Assembly: GCF_029504655.1 (NCBI RefSeq)
Contig: NZ_JAQFIL010000001.1
Location: 4,345,001-4,409,000 of the forward strand
Direction of reading: 5' to 3'
Source of the DNA: Catalinimonas alkaloidigena
GTDB taxonomy: Bacteria; Bacteroidota; Bacteroidia; Cytophagales; Cyclobacteriaceae
Length of the DNA: 64,000 bases
Numbering within the stretch: the first letter of the stretch is position 1; each line of letters starts with the position of its first letter. The notes under the pieces are model-generated. The model was not told the origin of the DNA, searched no databases, and worked only from the letters and a program-made list of their open reading frames with translations. The translations under genes and the position numbers were made by a program. Positions 28,169 through 37,378 of this stretch are shown here, in pieces.

Positions 28169-29935
28169 ATGAGATTTTTTAAATTTTTCGCTATGACCAT
28201 AGCGATCTGCCTGCTTACCATCAGCAGCGGTTATGCACAGGTATCACCTATGGTGACTGATGTTATCGCTACACCACAGTTTTTTATCAGCCTGCTGGCT
28301 GGAGTATTACTAGCCGTAGGCTTCCAGGTTCTTTTGTCCGCGCTGTCTGTAGCAGCAGGAATTTCAGCGATAGGCAATATCCAGAAGAAGGCCAATAAAT
28401 CTTCATCCGATTCCGACAAAAATAAGTCTTCTTCCGATAGCACTTCAACGGGTGTAAAAATCAGCTCCGGACTAGGTGCCTGGACGATGATCACTGTAAG
28501 TATAGCGCTTTTCTGCGCCAGTCTGCTGGCAGTTAAGTTGAGCCTTATCGGAAATGCAATCATTGGTATCACTTTAGGACTGGTGATCTGGGCTGCATTT
28601 TTTACTACCATGGCTTACCTGGAAGTAAAATCAGTAAGCTCTCTACTGGGAACGCTGATCAATACTGCTTTTGCCGGGATCAAGCATAGCATGTCGGCAC
28701 TACAGGATATGTTTACCAAATCCCAGACGAGTAAGATTGAAGACATCGCCGAGCATACGATTGATAAGGTACGCCGGGAGATGGAAGATTCTACGGATAT
28801 GCATGCCATCAGAGACAAAGTAGATGAGTATGTCAACCGCATGGAACAAACCGCTGAGCGCTCACCCGACTACGAGCAAATCAAGCAGGATTTTATTAAT
28901 ATCCTGAGAGATGTGCGTATAGAAGAAAGAACAGACCAGGATTTACAGGGTAAAGAAAGTGAAATATTCATTAAACTGGCATCTGAGCAGCCTAACCTCA
29001 GCAAGCAGGATGTAAAAAAAATGGGCAATGTATTTAAGCAAGCCCAACAAGCCGTGAAGGCAGGAGATACCAAAGAAGACAAAGCTAAAAAAGTAGCGGC
29101 ACAGTTTACGCCTGCCAGCGAAACAGATATTGACAGTTATGTACAGAAAATAGAAGATTATCTCCGCAGTACTGATCGCAACGAACTGGACCCTGAAGGG
29201 ATACGTCAGGATATAGAAGACATGATTCAAAATCCCAGTCATGCCCAGAGTATTGTAAACCGTCGTGCCGGTCAGATGGATCGTGGTACGCTGGTAGCTT
29301 TGCTGGAGAAACAGAAAAAGATGGATCATGCCAAAGCCGAAAAGGTGGTTTCCTTTGTTGAACAGGCCATTGGTACAGTAGCCAACAAAGCTGATCAAAG
29401 CAGAGATCAGGCTAGTCATACAGTAAGTGATGCTACTTCTACTGTCAAATCTCAGCTGAGTGAAGGGGAGCAGAAAGCTAATCAGAAGACTGAACAGGCC
29501 GGTTCCGGACTGGAGGCACGCCTGAGAGATTACTTGAGCAGCACCCAGCGTCCTGAAATCCAGTACGATTCGTTGAAATGGGACATAGAACGCATTATGA
29601 ACGATCCTAAGTCTTCTCCTGAGATCGTGAGGAGCAGACTACAGCGTTTTAACAAGGAGACTTTTATCTCTTTGCTTACTGCGAATGATAAAATCTCTCG
29701 CAGCGATATTGAGCAACTGGCTAATAAGGTAGACGAGAGCAGAAACAGCATAATTGAGACTACCCATAAGATAGAGGCCGAAACAAGCCGTCGTCTTGAA
29801 CAGGCCAGGCAGGAATCTCTACATCAGGCAGAAAATGTACGCAAGACTGCGGCGGCTGCCGCGTGGTGGTTGTTTGGCACTGCCATCGTATCAGGACTGG
29901 CCTCAGCCGCCGGTGGCCTGGTAGCTATTTTGTAA
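28169..29935 (+). CDS. Membrane protein with three helical repeat domains (cyanobacterial-like YLR-type repeats)
   Basis: A 588-residue protein with an N-terminal hydrophobic signal (ending GYAQ), then membrane segments around ISLLAGVLLAVGFQVLL, WTMITVSIALFCASLLAV and IIGITLGLVIWAAFFTTMAY, and a final one near WWLFGTAIVSGLASAAGGLV. Between them are three diverged copies of a roughly 75-residue helical unit, at about 215-290, 323-400 and 450-525. Each opens with a Y-x-x-(K/R)-(x)-E/S-x-T-x-R pattern (for example YLRSTDRNELDPEGIRQDIE and YLSSTQRPEIQYDSLKWDIE) and ends in LVALL or ISLLT followed by a helix. I recall similar repeats in large cyanobacterial membrane proteins of unknown function. 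An amphipathic Ala/Gln/Glu-rich helix, resembling apolipoprotein or LEA sequences, separates the second and third units. It follows the small lipoprotein gene and ends at a hairpin. Confidence 0.82.
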   Translation: MRFFKFFAMTIAICLLTISSGYAQVSPMVTDVIATPQFFISLLAGVLLAVGFQVLLSALSVAAGISAIGNIQKKANKSSSDSDKNKSSSDSTSTGVKISSGLGAWTMITVSIALFCASLLAVKLSLIGNAIIGITLGLVIWAAFFTTMAYLEVKSVSSLLGTLINTAFAGIKHSMSALQDMFTKSQTSKIEDIAEHTIDKVRREMEDSTDMHAIRDKVDEYVNRMEQTAERSPDYEQIKQDFINILRDVRIEERTDQDLQGKESEIFIKLASEQPNLSKQDVKKMGNVFKQAQQAVKAGDTKEDKAKKVAAQFTPASETDIDSYVQKIEDYLRSTDRNELDPEGIRQDIEDMIQNPSHAQSIVNRRAGQMDRGTLVALLEKQKKMDHAKAEKVVSFVEQAIGTVANKADQSRDQASHTVSDATSTVKSQLSEGEQKANQKTEQAGSGLEARLRDYLSSTQRPEIQYDSLKWDIERIMNDPKSSPEIVRSRLQRFNKETFISLLTANDKISRSDIEQLANKVDESRNSIIETTHKIEAETSRRLEQARQESLHQAENVRKTAAAAAWWLFGTAIVSGLASAAGGLVAIL

Positions 29936-29961
29936 TACGTTTGCTATTTATCGTAATGCAA

Positions 29962-29990
29962 AAAGGCCATAGGGTTCACTTATGGCCTTT
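29962..29990 (+). terminator. Hairpin terminator
   Basis: AAAGGCCATA (29962-29971) pairs perfectly with TATGGCCTTT (29981-29990) around a 9-base loop, 26 bases after the stop of the helical-repeat protein gene. The following T run is weak, so termination efficiency is uncertain. Confidence 0.7.
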
Positions 29991-30062
29991 CTCAAATTAC
30001 ACTGATTAGTTTTGGAAAGTACTCACCATAAGTTTTTGTATTAACGCAGTCATTTCAAGTTC

Positions 30063-30599
30063 ATGGAAACTTTGGTTTTTGAAAATATTCAAAGCATAGT
30101 TTGGGTTTTCATTTCTACTGTAACTTTTTATTTCTTTACAATAGTCGCTAGTAAAATCGCCGGAATCAGGAGTTTTACTACCTATTCAAGTTTTGATTTT
30201 TTAGTTACTCTCGCGATGGGGGCTCTTTTGGCTTCAACCATTACCAGCGACAAGATATCACTTGCGGAAGGGGCAGTTGCTTTATTTACACTTTATGCAT
30301 TACAAACTGTAATCGCATTTATGCGCCAGAAATGGAATGTTGTGGGTGATATTGTAGACCATAACCCTATTCTGCTTATAGACCAAGGTAAAATTATTGA
30401 TGAAAACCTGAAGCACGTAAGAATCACACGTTATGAACTGAACGCCAAACTTCGGGGAGAAGGTATCACAGATTACAATCAGGTATGGGCTGCTGTACTA
30501 GAAGCAAGCGGTACAATCTCTGTAATGAAAAGAAACAATCCTGATCAAAAATTTGATGATGCTTTGCTGAAAGGGGTCAGATACAAAGTAAAATCCTAA
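30063..30599 (+). CDS. YetF/DUF421 family membrane protein
   Basis: A 178-residue protein with three N-terminal transmembrane helices (FTIVASKIAGIRSFTTYSSF lies at the end of the first, LVTLAMGALLASTI in the second, AVALFTLYALQTVIAFM in the third). A conserved cytoplasmic domain follows, containing NPILLIDQGKIIDENLKHVR and the WAAVLEASGTISVMKR segment, the DUF421 (YetF) signature. The family is implicated in spore and envelope physiology in Bacillus, but its biochemical role is unknown. It is followed at 43 bp by the YihY-like gene, and both appear to be envelope or stress genes. Confidence 0.92.
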   Translation: METLVFENIQSIVWVFISTVTFYFFTIVASKIAGIRSFTTYSSFDFLVTLAMGALLASTITSDKISLAEGAVALFTLYALQTVIAFMRQKWNVVGDIVDHNPILLIDQGKIIDENLKHVRITRYELNAKLRGEGITDYNQVWAAVLEASGTISVMKRNNPDQKFDDALLKGVRYKVKS

Positions 30600-30642
30600 G
30601 TCTTTATACACACATTTTTTTTACAACATAATTTTTTTGAAG

Positions 30643-31575
30643 ATGAATACCTCAAATGGCGCCATAGCCTACCTCAAAGAAACGTTTAAAGAATGGCAAA
30701 GTGACGATGCCTTTCGCCAGAGTGCTTCATTAGCATATTATGCGATCTTTTCATTGCCAGCCTTACTAATTATTGTCATTAATGTAGCCAGTCTGGTCTG
30801 GAGTCAGCAGTACATAGAGCAACAGCTAAGTAATCAGTTAGGAAGTATGCTGGGCCAGGATGCCGCACAGCAACTCCAGACGATGCTCAGCAATTCTAAA
30901 GAGCAGGGCAATTCAGTGCTAAGCATCATTATAGGAGTAGCTACCCTGATCTTTGGTGCTACCGGAGTATTTTATCAGCTACAAAAATCACTCAATGATG
31001 TTTGGGAAGTAGAGCAGGACCCGGATGCCGGTATAAAACAGCTTGCCATAAGCAGGGTTACGGCCCTCGGACTGGTAATCGCCATAGGCTTTCTTCTCAT
31101 TGTCTCTCTGGTCGTATCTACCGCTATATCATCCATGAGCGGTTGGATACAGCAACAGCTACCTAACTTCCCTGTATTTCTCTTTCAGGTCATTCAAATT
31201 CTGCTTTCCGTAGGCATACTTACCCTTCTGTTTGCTATCATGTTTAAGGCCTTACCTGATGCAAAAGTAGAGTGGCGTTCAGTTTGGCGAGGAGCCTTAT
31301 TAACTGCCGTACTCTTTACAATAGGCAAATTTCTGATTGGCTTATACATTAGCCATACCGATCCCGGGTCTACCTTCGGTGCAGCCGGCTCAATCATTAT
31401 CATCATGTTATGGGTTTACTACTCAGGACTGATATTGATATTTGGAGCTGAGTTTACTCAGGTTTACGCCCGTAGAAAAGGACACCGTTTGCAGCCCTCT
31501 TCTCATGCAAGACGAACAGCAGAGTACCGCCTGGCACAATTGGAAAAGAAGCATGAGCATACAGACGAAAAGTAG
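30643..31575 (+). CDS. YihY/BrkB family (UPF0761) inner-membrane protein
   Basis: A 310-residue protein; I use ATG 30643, since a TTG six bases upstream is less likely. Six predicted transmembrane helices and the family landmarks are present: SASLAYYAIFSLPALLIIV in helix 1, the loop ATLIFGATGVFYQLQKSLND, PDAKVEWRSVWRGALLTAV, and the terminal YYSGLILIFGAEFTQVYARR. The family was once annotated as ribonuclease BN in error; the present view is an inner-membrane transporter or lipid-related protein without confirmed substrate. The C-terminus is a basic, charged tail. Confidence 0.92.
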   Translation: MNTSNGAIAYLKETFKEWQSDDAFRQSASLAYYAIFSLPALLIIVINVASLVWSQQYIEQQLSNQLGSMLGQDAAQQLQTMLSNSKEQGNSVLSIIIGVATLIFGATGVFYQLQKSLNDVWEVEQDPDAGIKQLAISRVTALGLVIAIGFLLIVSLVVSTAISSMSGWIQQQLPNFPVFLFQVIQILLSVGILTLLFAIMFKALPDAKVEWRSVWRGALLTAVLFTIGKFLIGLYISHTDPGSTFGAAGSIIIIMLWVYYSGLILIFGAEFTQVYARRKGHRLQPSSHARRTAEYRLAQLEKKHEHTDEK

Positions 31576-31777
31576 CACAAATTACATTAAGCATATATTC
31601 AATCGCCAGTACCATAATATTAGCACTTGCTTTCTTACTATTTTTAAACATGAAAGCTAGAATCCGGTTTCACATGTAAATATTTCTTCTTCCAAACTAC
31701 TTTCATACTTAGATGAGCTTGGTTAAGGCATCCTCACGCTTAGGGAGAATATATCTTTACACGAGACTAATTTAGGA

Positions 31778-33604
31778 ATGAAAAACCAATTTGATCAGGA
31801 TTACATGCCCATTGACCATTATGGCATCATTGGAAATCAGCATACTGTTGCCCTGGTAGGAAATAATGGCTCTATAGATTTTATGTGCTTCCCTCGTTTT
31901 GACTCTCCCAGTATCTTTGCTTCTATCCTGGACTCAGAGAAAGGAGGGCACTTTTCAATTCAGGCTCAAATGGAGGATGAAGACTTTAAGCAACAGTATT
32001 TACCGGATACCAACGTTTTGCTTACGCGTTTTCTGGCCTATGAAGGCATGGTGGAGATTACTGACTTTATGCCGGTAAAAGAAATGGAACATAATTGTAC
32101 ACTGGTAAGAAAGGTGACCGTAATCCGGGGAGAAGTTGATATCAAAATGGACTGCGCCCCCCGGTTCAACTATGCACAGAATAAACACAAGGCCAAGCAA
32201 CATAACAAACGTGAGATCTCGTTTAGCAGCACCCACTGGAACATACGGCTCCTGGCGGATGTGGATATGAAGCTCGAAAATGGTGATGCCCAGGCCGATT
32301 TTACGCTCAAAGAAAAAGAATCCGTGAGCTTCATCCTTGAAGCCATGTCCGAAGAAGGGGATAAAGAAGATGAAAAACGCAGCGTAGAACATTATGTAGA
32401 CAAAACCTTTCAGGAAACGAATAACTTCTGGAAAAACTGGGTTGCCAAGTCAAACTACCGGGGCATGTGGAAAGATATGATGAACCGCTCTGCCCTCACC
32501 CTCAAGCTACTCACATCATATCAGTTTGGAGCACCGGTAGCGGCCCCTACTTTCGGGCTGCCGGAGAGAGTGGGAGGAGAACGCAACTGGGACTATCGCT
32601 ATACCTGGATCAGAGATGCTGCTTTTACCATGTATGCTTTTATCAGGATGGGGTTTACTTACGAGGCGGGAGAGTTTATGAAATGGATACGTACCCAGTT
32701 TGAGAAAAATGTGGATAATCCCAATAATCTACAGCTCATGTACAGTGTAGATGGTGAATCAGACCTGCATGAAACTGAGCTGAACCACCTGGAAGGCTAT
32801 AAGCAATCAAAGCCTGTAAGGGTGGGAAATGGTGCCTACAACCAGCTTCAGCTGGATATTTATGGTGAGCTGATGGATAGTATCTACCTCTACGATAAAT
32901 ATGGAGAACCCATCACTTATGATTTCTGGGAAAGGCTGACGCATCAAATCAACTTTGTATGTGACCACTGGCAAAAGAAGGATCATGGAATTTGGGAAAT
33001 AAGGTCAGAGACCCAGGAGTTTATTTATTCGCGCGTGATGTGTTGGGTAGCCGTTGACCGGGCAGTAAGGTTGGCTGAAAAAAGGTCATTTCCTTATCCC
33101 TGGAAACGCTGGCGTAAGGTAAGAGATGAGATCTACCACGACATTTATAATAATTTCTGGAACGAAGGGCTTCAGTCTTTTGTGCAGCATAAAGGCAGTG
33201 AAGTGGTAGATGCTTCCGTGCTCCTTATGCCTCTGGTCCGCTTTATTAGTCCCTACGACCCTCGCTGGGTTTCTACCCTTGAAGTTGTGGAAAAAGAATT
33301 AGTGACAGACACACTGGTATATCGCTACAATAATCAAGTATTTGCAGATGGCCTGGAAGGCTCAGAAGGGACTTTCAGCATGTGTTCATTCTGGTATGTA
33401 GAATGTTTGGCCAGGGGGGGGCAGCTAGAAAAAGCCCGCCTCTTTTTTGAAAAAATGCTGGGCTATGGCAACCATCTGGGACTGTTCGCTGAGCAGATTG
33501 GCCTGAGAGGTGAGCAGTTAGGGAATTTTCCGCAGGCATTTACCCATTTGGGACTGATCAGTGCGGCCTTTGCCCTCAACAGAGGTTTGAATGGTACGCA
33601 CTGA
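31778..33604 (+). CDS. Glycoside hydrolase family 15 protein (glucoamylase/trehalase-like)
   Basis: A 608-residue cytoplasmic enzyme with no signal peptide. The N-terminal trehalase/glucoamylase-like beta-sandwich begins with IDHYGIIGNQHTVALVGNNG (start of GH15 proteins) and covers about 230 residues. The (alpha/alpha)6 barrel follows, with GGERNWDYRYTWIRDAAF around residue 270 carrying the substrate-binding Arg and Asp. Near the C-terminus, EGSEGTFSMCSFWYVE contains one of the acidic catalytic residues of the family, and AFTHLGLISAA closes the barrel. Family members hydrolyse alpha-1,4 or alpha,alpha-trehalose bonds. A TATCTTTA box at 31752-31759 may be the -7 promoter element. No trehalose synthesis gene is in the window. 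Confidence 0.93.
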   Translation: MKNQFDQDYMPIDHYGIIGNQHTVALVGNNGSIDFMCFPRFDSPSIFASILDSEKGGHFSIQAQMEDEDFKQQYLPDTNVLLTRFLAYEGMVEITDFMPVKEMEHNCTLVRKVTVIRGEVDIKMDCAPRFNYAQNKHKAKQHNKREISFSSTHWNIRLLADVDMKLENGDAQADFTLKEKESVSFILEAMSEEGDKEDEKRSVEHYVDKTFQETNNFWKNWVAKSNYRGMWKDMMNRSALTLKLLTSYQFGAPVAAPTFGLPERVGGERNWDYRYTWIRDAAFTMYAFIRMGFTYEAGEFMKWIRTQFEKNVDNPNNLQLMYSVDGESDLHETELNHLEGYKQSKPVRVGNGAYNQLQLDIYGELMDSIYLYDKYGEPITYDFWERLTHQINFVCDHWQKKDHGIWEIRSETQEFIYSRVMCWVAVDRAVRLAEKRSFPYPWKRWRKVRDEIYHDIYNNFWNEGLQSFVQHKGSEVVDASVLLMPLVRFISPYDPRWVSTLEVVEKELVTDTLVYRYNNQVFADGLEGSEGTFSMCSFWYVECLARGGQLEKARLFFEKMLGYGNHLGLFAEQIGLRGEQLGNFPQAFTHLGLISAAFALNRGLNGTH

Positions 33605-33708
33605 ACGTTGGAGAAGTAGTCTGCTTTTACAGCTTTTATCACGCTAAGAGTGTCTATCGTTAATGCAATATTGCTAACTTCGCTTTAAAACAACCAAACG
33701 ACAATTTC

Positions 33709-34419
33709 ATGAAGGAGGAAAACATTATTCAGCTGGTGGTATTTGACATGGCCGGTACCACCGTAGAAGATAAAGACAGCGTGCAGAAAGCCTTACAAAA
33801 TGCCCTGAGCAGGGTAAATATTAAGGTAGCCTTAGCAGAAACTGTAGAAGTAATGGGTTATCCCAAACCTGAGGCAATCCGAATTCTTCTGGAGCAAAAG
33901 CTGGAAGATCAATCTAAAATCACGCCTGATTATATTGAGGAAATTCACCAGTACTTTGTGCAGGATATGGTTAAATATTATCAGCAATCTCCTCAAATCA
34001 GCGAAAAGGCAGGTGTAAGTGATACTTTTAAGATATTAAGAAATAACAATATCAAGATCGCACTGGACACAGGCTTCAGCCGCCCCATCGCTGATGCAAT
34101 CATTGACCGTTTGCACTGGAGAGATAAAATAGACGTGAGCATCACCAGCGATGAAGTAGAGAACGGTCGCCCCTATCCTGATATGATTTACAAAGCCATG
34201 AAGCTGACCGGGGTGCAGGATGTCAAACAAGTGGCCAAGGTAGGCGATACCGCTTCTGATATGCAGCAAGGCATGGATGCCGGTTGCAAATATGTCATCG
34301 GGGTCACTACCGGAAATTATACGGAAGAGGAGCTCAAAAATTATGAGCACACCCACCTGATTGCCCAGCTTCCCGAAATACTGGAAATCCTTGGCATTGC
34401 CTCTGAAAAAGTAGCCTAA
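33709..34419 (+). CDS. HAD-superfamily phosphonatase-like hydrolase (PhnX-like, TIGR03351-type)
   Basis: A 236-residue soluble HAD phosphatase. Motif I reads FDMAGTTV with nucleophile Asp13; the second acid usual in HAD phosphatases is replaced by Ala15, as in phosphonoacetaldehyde hydrolase. The cap segment VMGYPKPEAIRILLEQK places Lys53 in the region where PhnX uses a Schiff-base lysine. Motif II is ALDTGFSRPI, and the metal-binding motif is KVGDTASDMQQGMDAG. The family may cleave phosphonoacetaldehyde or a relative, giving phosphate plus an aldehyde. The proposed partner, an FAD oxidoreductase, lies 11.5 kb away. A hairpin follows the gene and separates it from a convergent one. Confidence 0.85.
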   Translation: MKEENIIQLVVFDMAGTTVEDKDSVQKALQNALSRVNIKVALAETVEVMGYPKPEAIRILLEQKLEDQSKITPDYIEEIHQYFVQDMVKYYQQSPQISEKAGVSDTFKILRNNNIKIALDTGFSRPIADAIIDRLHWRDKIDVSITSDEVENGRPYPDMIYKAMKLTGVQDVKQVAKVGDTASDMQQGMDAGCKYVIGVTTGNYTEEELKNYEHTHLIAQLPEILEILGIASEKVA

Positions 34420-34424
34420 AAAAA

Positions 34425-34443
34425 CCCGGCTGTATGGGCCGGG
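34425..34443. terminator. Bidirectional hairpin terminator
   Basis: CCCGGC (34425-34430) pairs with GCCGGG (34438-34443) around a 7-base loop. An A run precedes it at 34418-34424 and pyrimidine-rich DNA follows, so it can terminate both the plus-strand HAD gene and the minus-strand isomerase-like gene. Confidence 0.7.
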
Positions 34444-34450
34444 CCTTCTT

Positions 34451-35359
34451 CTATATTTTGTTTTCTATCTGCTTCAGGTAAGCCGTACTTGCTGCTATGC
34501 TCTGGATTGGGTCAGGAGACTGGTCCTGCTCTACAAAGCACTGCTCTACCCCCACTTTAGGTGCCAGCCTAAGTACTTTTTGCACATCAATTACGCCATC
34601 ACCTACTTCCTGAAAAGCATCTTTGGGTACCTGGGCTTCATCATATTCATCAGCAATTCCTGCCTTTTTATTTTTCAGATGCAGCAAACGTATCTGGCCT
34701 TTCATCTTTTTCATCAATTTTTCCGGCGCATGTCCGCCAACGCTGGCCCAAAAGATATCCAGCTCAAACTGCACATACTTAGGGTCAAGTTCTTCAATCA
34801 GCAGCTCATAAGGAACTTTCCCATCAATGGGCTGAAACTCAAATGAGTGGTTGTGGTAGCAAAGATGAATACCTGCCTGTTCACATTGCTCACCCGCGCT
34901 GTTCAGCCTTTCGGCATAAAGTTTATACTGGTCAAGCGTATCCCTTTCCGCCTTGCTGAGGTAACCAAATACCAGGTACTTGAGTCCGTGCTTCTCGGCT
35001 GCTTCTATTACAGATGCTATATCTTTAGACGCTGGAGCATTTGTAGCCTGTAAATCCCAACGCTCGGTTATATAAGCCTGATTAATAAATGAACTCTGCG
35101 AATAAAGCCCAGCATCTTTGATCATCGGTAACATATTACCATATTCCAGAGGATTCCCTCCTTCTACCTGACTGTAACCGGCTGATTTTATAGCTTTTAG
35201 TGTCCCTGCCGGATCTTTTACCATTTGATTTCTGACAGTATACAGCTGCAAACCAACCTGGTCTATATAAGCATTGTCCTCTCGGAAATAAACAGAAGGC
35301 ACTAAAGATAAGCTAAGACCTGCCGCTGTGCTTTGTTTGATAAAATCTCTTCTCTTCAT
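34451..35359 (-). CDS. Sugar phosphate isomerase/epimerase-like TIM barrel (xylose isomerase-like), Tat-exported
   Basis: A 302-residue protein with an N-terminal twin-arginine signal (MKRRDFIKQSTAAGLSLSL), so it should be exported in folded, possibly metal-bound form. The barrel shows the xylose-isomerase-like (AP endonuclease 2) pattern: VGLQLYTVRNQM, YHNHSFEFQP with likely metal-binding His, FELDIFWASVGG and LLHLKNKK, and the terminal VEQDQSPDPIQSI. These proteins usually isomerise or epimerise sugars. In Bacteroidota they are common in carbohydrate loci. The exact sugar is not inferable here. Confidence 0.88.
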   Translation of the reverse strand: MKRRDFIKQSTAAGLSLSLVPSVYFREDNAYIDQVGLQLYTVRNQMVKDPAGTLKAIKSAGYSQVEGGNPLEYGNMLPMIKDAGLYSQSSFINQAYITERWDLQATNAPASKDIASVIEAAEKHGLKYLVFGYLSKAERDTLDQYKLYAERLNSAGEQCEQAGIHLCYHNHSFEFQPIDGKVPYELLIEELDPKYVQFELDIFWASVGGHAPEKLMKKMKGQIRLLHLKNKKAGIADEYDEAQVPKDAFQEVGDGVIDVQKVLRLAPKVGVEQCFVEQDQSPDPIQSIAASTAYLKQIENKI

Positions 35360-35557
35360 GATAAATATTAGGTTGTAGATATTAGATAGAACGTTAACTT
35401 TCTGTAAGCTTTGTTAAAGTAAAAATTCTTGTATCAGGAACGATGTGGAAGAGGGTTAGCCTGTGGTACATACTTATATATATAAAAGGGTAACGGTAGG
35501 GTGATCAATGCTAAAATTCAAAACTTTAACCCTTAGAAACAGTAGGGCTACAATGAA

Positions 35558-35749
35558 CTACAACACTTTCTTTACCCTGCCTACCTCTCCACTTTCTAAC
35601 CTTACTTTGATCCCATGAGGGTGAAATGCACTTTTGGTTAGTATATTCTGTACTACTCCTTCAGTAAGCTTACCACTACGCTGGTCTTGCTTCAACACAA
35701 TAGAAACATCACTGCCGATTTTGATATCATTCCTGTTCTTACCATCCAT
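35558..35749 (-). CDS. ywbE: YwbE family protein
   Basis: A 63-residue protein matching the whole short YwbE family (DUF2196). The diagnostic sequence is GSDVSIVLKQDQRSGKLTEG followed by LTKSAFHPHGIKVRLESG, which forms a small SH3-like barrel. The family is widespread; function is unknown, although nucleic-acid or ribosome association has been suggested by analogy. It is a single gene on the minus strand, with about 50 bp to the GNAT gene stop upstream of it. Confidence 0.93.
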   Translation of the reverse strand: MDGKNRNDIKIGSDVSIVLKQDQRSGKLTEGVVQNILTKSAFHPHGIKVRLESGEVGRVKKVL

Positions 35750-35801
35750 AATTAACTATTTTTTTCTCACTACTATACTATGAGTTATTACACCATCACT
35801 G

Positions 35802-36290
35802 CTATTGTAATGATAAATCCTTAATCATTCTAACATTACAACCACAGTGTCCGGTATTGCCCAGGGTATTGGGTATAGCTTCAAAACCAAATTGCCTGTA
35901 CAGTTGCTGTGCCTCCTTCATCTGACTCAGGGTTTCCAGGTAGATTCTTTCGTAGGCAAATTCATTGGCTTTCTGCAGGCAGTACTCCATCAAGGTCTTT
36001 CCTATCCCCTGCCTTCTGGCTTCAGGAAGCAGAAACATGCGCTGTAATTCGCATATATTATCCTCACTCCCATCCAATTGCCTTATGCCACCGCCTCTGA
36101 CTATTTTAACATTCCACAAAGCTACGAAATACACCGCCTTTTCCTGTAGGTACGTCTGATACATGTGGTCAAGTGTGGGATCGCCCAGAATAGTAGTCTG
36201 GGGATCGGCATCATAGGCAGACTTGACTATGCGAATTACATGGGCAATAGCCAGGTCATCTTGGGGCTGGATCTCACGAATTGATAACAT
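35802..36290 (-). CDS. GNAT family N-acetyltransferase
   Basis: A 162-residue enzyme of the GCN5-related acetyltransferase fold. The acetyl-CoA binding motif is MFLLPEARRQGIGKTLMEYC (R-x-x-G-x-G/A pattern), and the following segment FAYERIYLETLSQMKEAQQLYRQFGFEAI (split at the turn) is the usual final helix-strand. The acceptor is not predictable. Its C-terminus NTGHCGCNVRM contains two adjacent Cys and a His, which is unusual and could bind metal. Confidence 0.9.
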   Translation of the reverse strand: MLSIREIQPQDDLAIAHVIRIVKSAYDADPQTTILGDPTLDHMYQTYLQEKAVYFVALWNVKIVRGGGIRQLDGSEDNICELQRMFLLPEARRQGIGKTLMEYCLQKANEFAYERIYLETLSQMKEAQQLYRQFGFEAIPNTLGNTGHCGCNVRMIKDLSLQ

Positions 36291-36344
36291 AATTTAGAAG
36301 ATTAAGAAAGCGCCTAAATTAATGAATATCCACATGTAAAGTAA

Positions 36345-37223
36345 TTATCCTGCTACATTTGACTGCCTGGACTGTTGTTGAATAAATGCTTTTACCGACA
36401 TAGGCTTACGTCCCATAATTTTTTCAAAGTCATCGCTTACTTCATCGTATTCATTGGCCTGCATAGCCTCATAGCTGCTGATGATTCCCTGAATTTCAAA
36501 GCCGAAAGGAGAATCTCCTCCGTACAGTTTGCGCACCTGTTCCGGATTTACATTCATATATTTTATATCCTTCTGATAAGCCTCAGACAGCCAGTCTGCC
36601 ACTTCTGCATAGCTGAAGGTTTCAGGCCCGGTAAGCTCAAGCGTAGAATTACCAAACTTATCTGTACTCAGCACCTCCGCTATGGCAGCAGCAATCTCAG
36701 CCCGGGGTATGGAATTTATCTTTCCTTCGCCAGCCGAAGCTTCAAGTTTAGCCTGCGCGAGGATTTGTTCTATACCTTCTGTAAACAAATCCGCATACCA
36801 GGCATTCCGAAAAATGGTGTAGGTAAGGCCACTACTTTTGAGGAGCGCTTCTGTTTTGGCATGTACTTCGGCAAACAAAAACCTGGACTCGGGCACAGCA
36901 TTGAAAAAACTAGTGTAGGCTACATGCTGCGTCCCTGCCAGTACTGCAGCGCTCACTGCATTTTTATGCTGCTGAATTCTATGTGCGTTAGGCGCATGAC
37001 CGGAGATGAGCAACACCTTGTTTACCCCTTTAAATGCTTTGATCAGGCTATTTTTATCATCAAAGTCTGCCGCTCTCACTTCCACGCCCAGCGCTTTAAA
37101 GTGACTGAGTTTTTCGGGGCTTCGGCTGCTAACCACCAGCTTCTCTCCATCTGCTAATTTAGGTAAAAGCTGATCAGCAATTGCGTGTCCCAAATGCCCT
37201 GAGGCTCCGGTAATTAATATCAT
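36345..37223 (-). CDS. NmrA-like/SDR-a NAD(P)-binding oxidoreductase
   Basis: A 292-residue atypical short-chain dehydrogenase. The Rossmann motif GASGHLGHAIA sits at the very N-terminus, RSPEKL may choose NADP(H), and the downstream pieces (VYTSFFNAVPES-like AYTSFFNAVPESRFLF, YTIFRNAWYADLF, LELTGPETFSYAEVADWL) are typical of NAD(P)H:quinone oxidoreductase-2/NmrA-like proteins. The substrate is likely a quinone or unknown; some members are sensors and not catalysts. The gene is divergent from the sugar dehydrogenase gene with about 155 bp between starts. Confidence 0.9.
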   Translation of the reverse strand: MILITGASGHLGHAIADQLLPKLADGEKLVVSSRSPEKLSHFKALGVEVRAADFDDKNSLIKAFKGVNKVLLISGHAPNAHRIQQHKNAVSAAVLAGTQHVAYTSFFNAVPESRFLFAEVHAKTEALLKSSGLTYTIFRNAWYADLFTEGIEQILAQAKLEASAGEGKINSIPRAEIAAAIAEVLSTDKFGNSTLELTGPETFSYAEVADWLSEAYQKDIKYMNVNPEQVRKLYGGDSPFGFEIQGIISSYEAMQANEYDEVSDDFEKIMGRKPMSVKAFIQQQSRQSNVAG

Positions 37224-37378
37224 GGCAGGATGCGTTGGATTTGAAAGATAGGCTTAATTGAACAAAGCCCGCCCCAAAAAGTTTTGAGGATAGCTTTTTA
37301 ACTGTTGCTGCAGAAATTAGTTTTAGCAGAGCCTTAAGATTGTTAAATTGCCCATTCACTTTAATTAATACCTATCCT

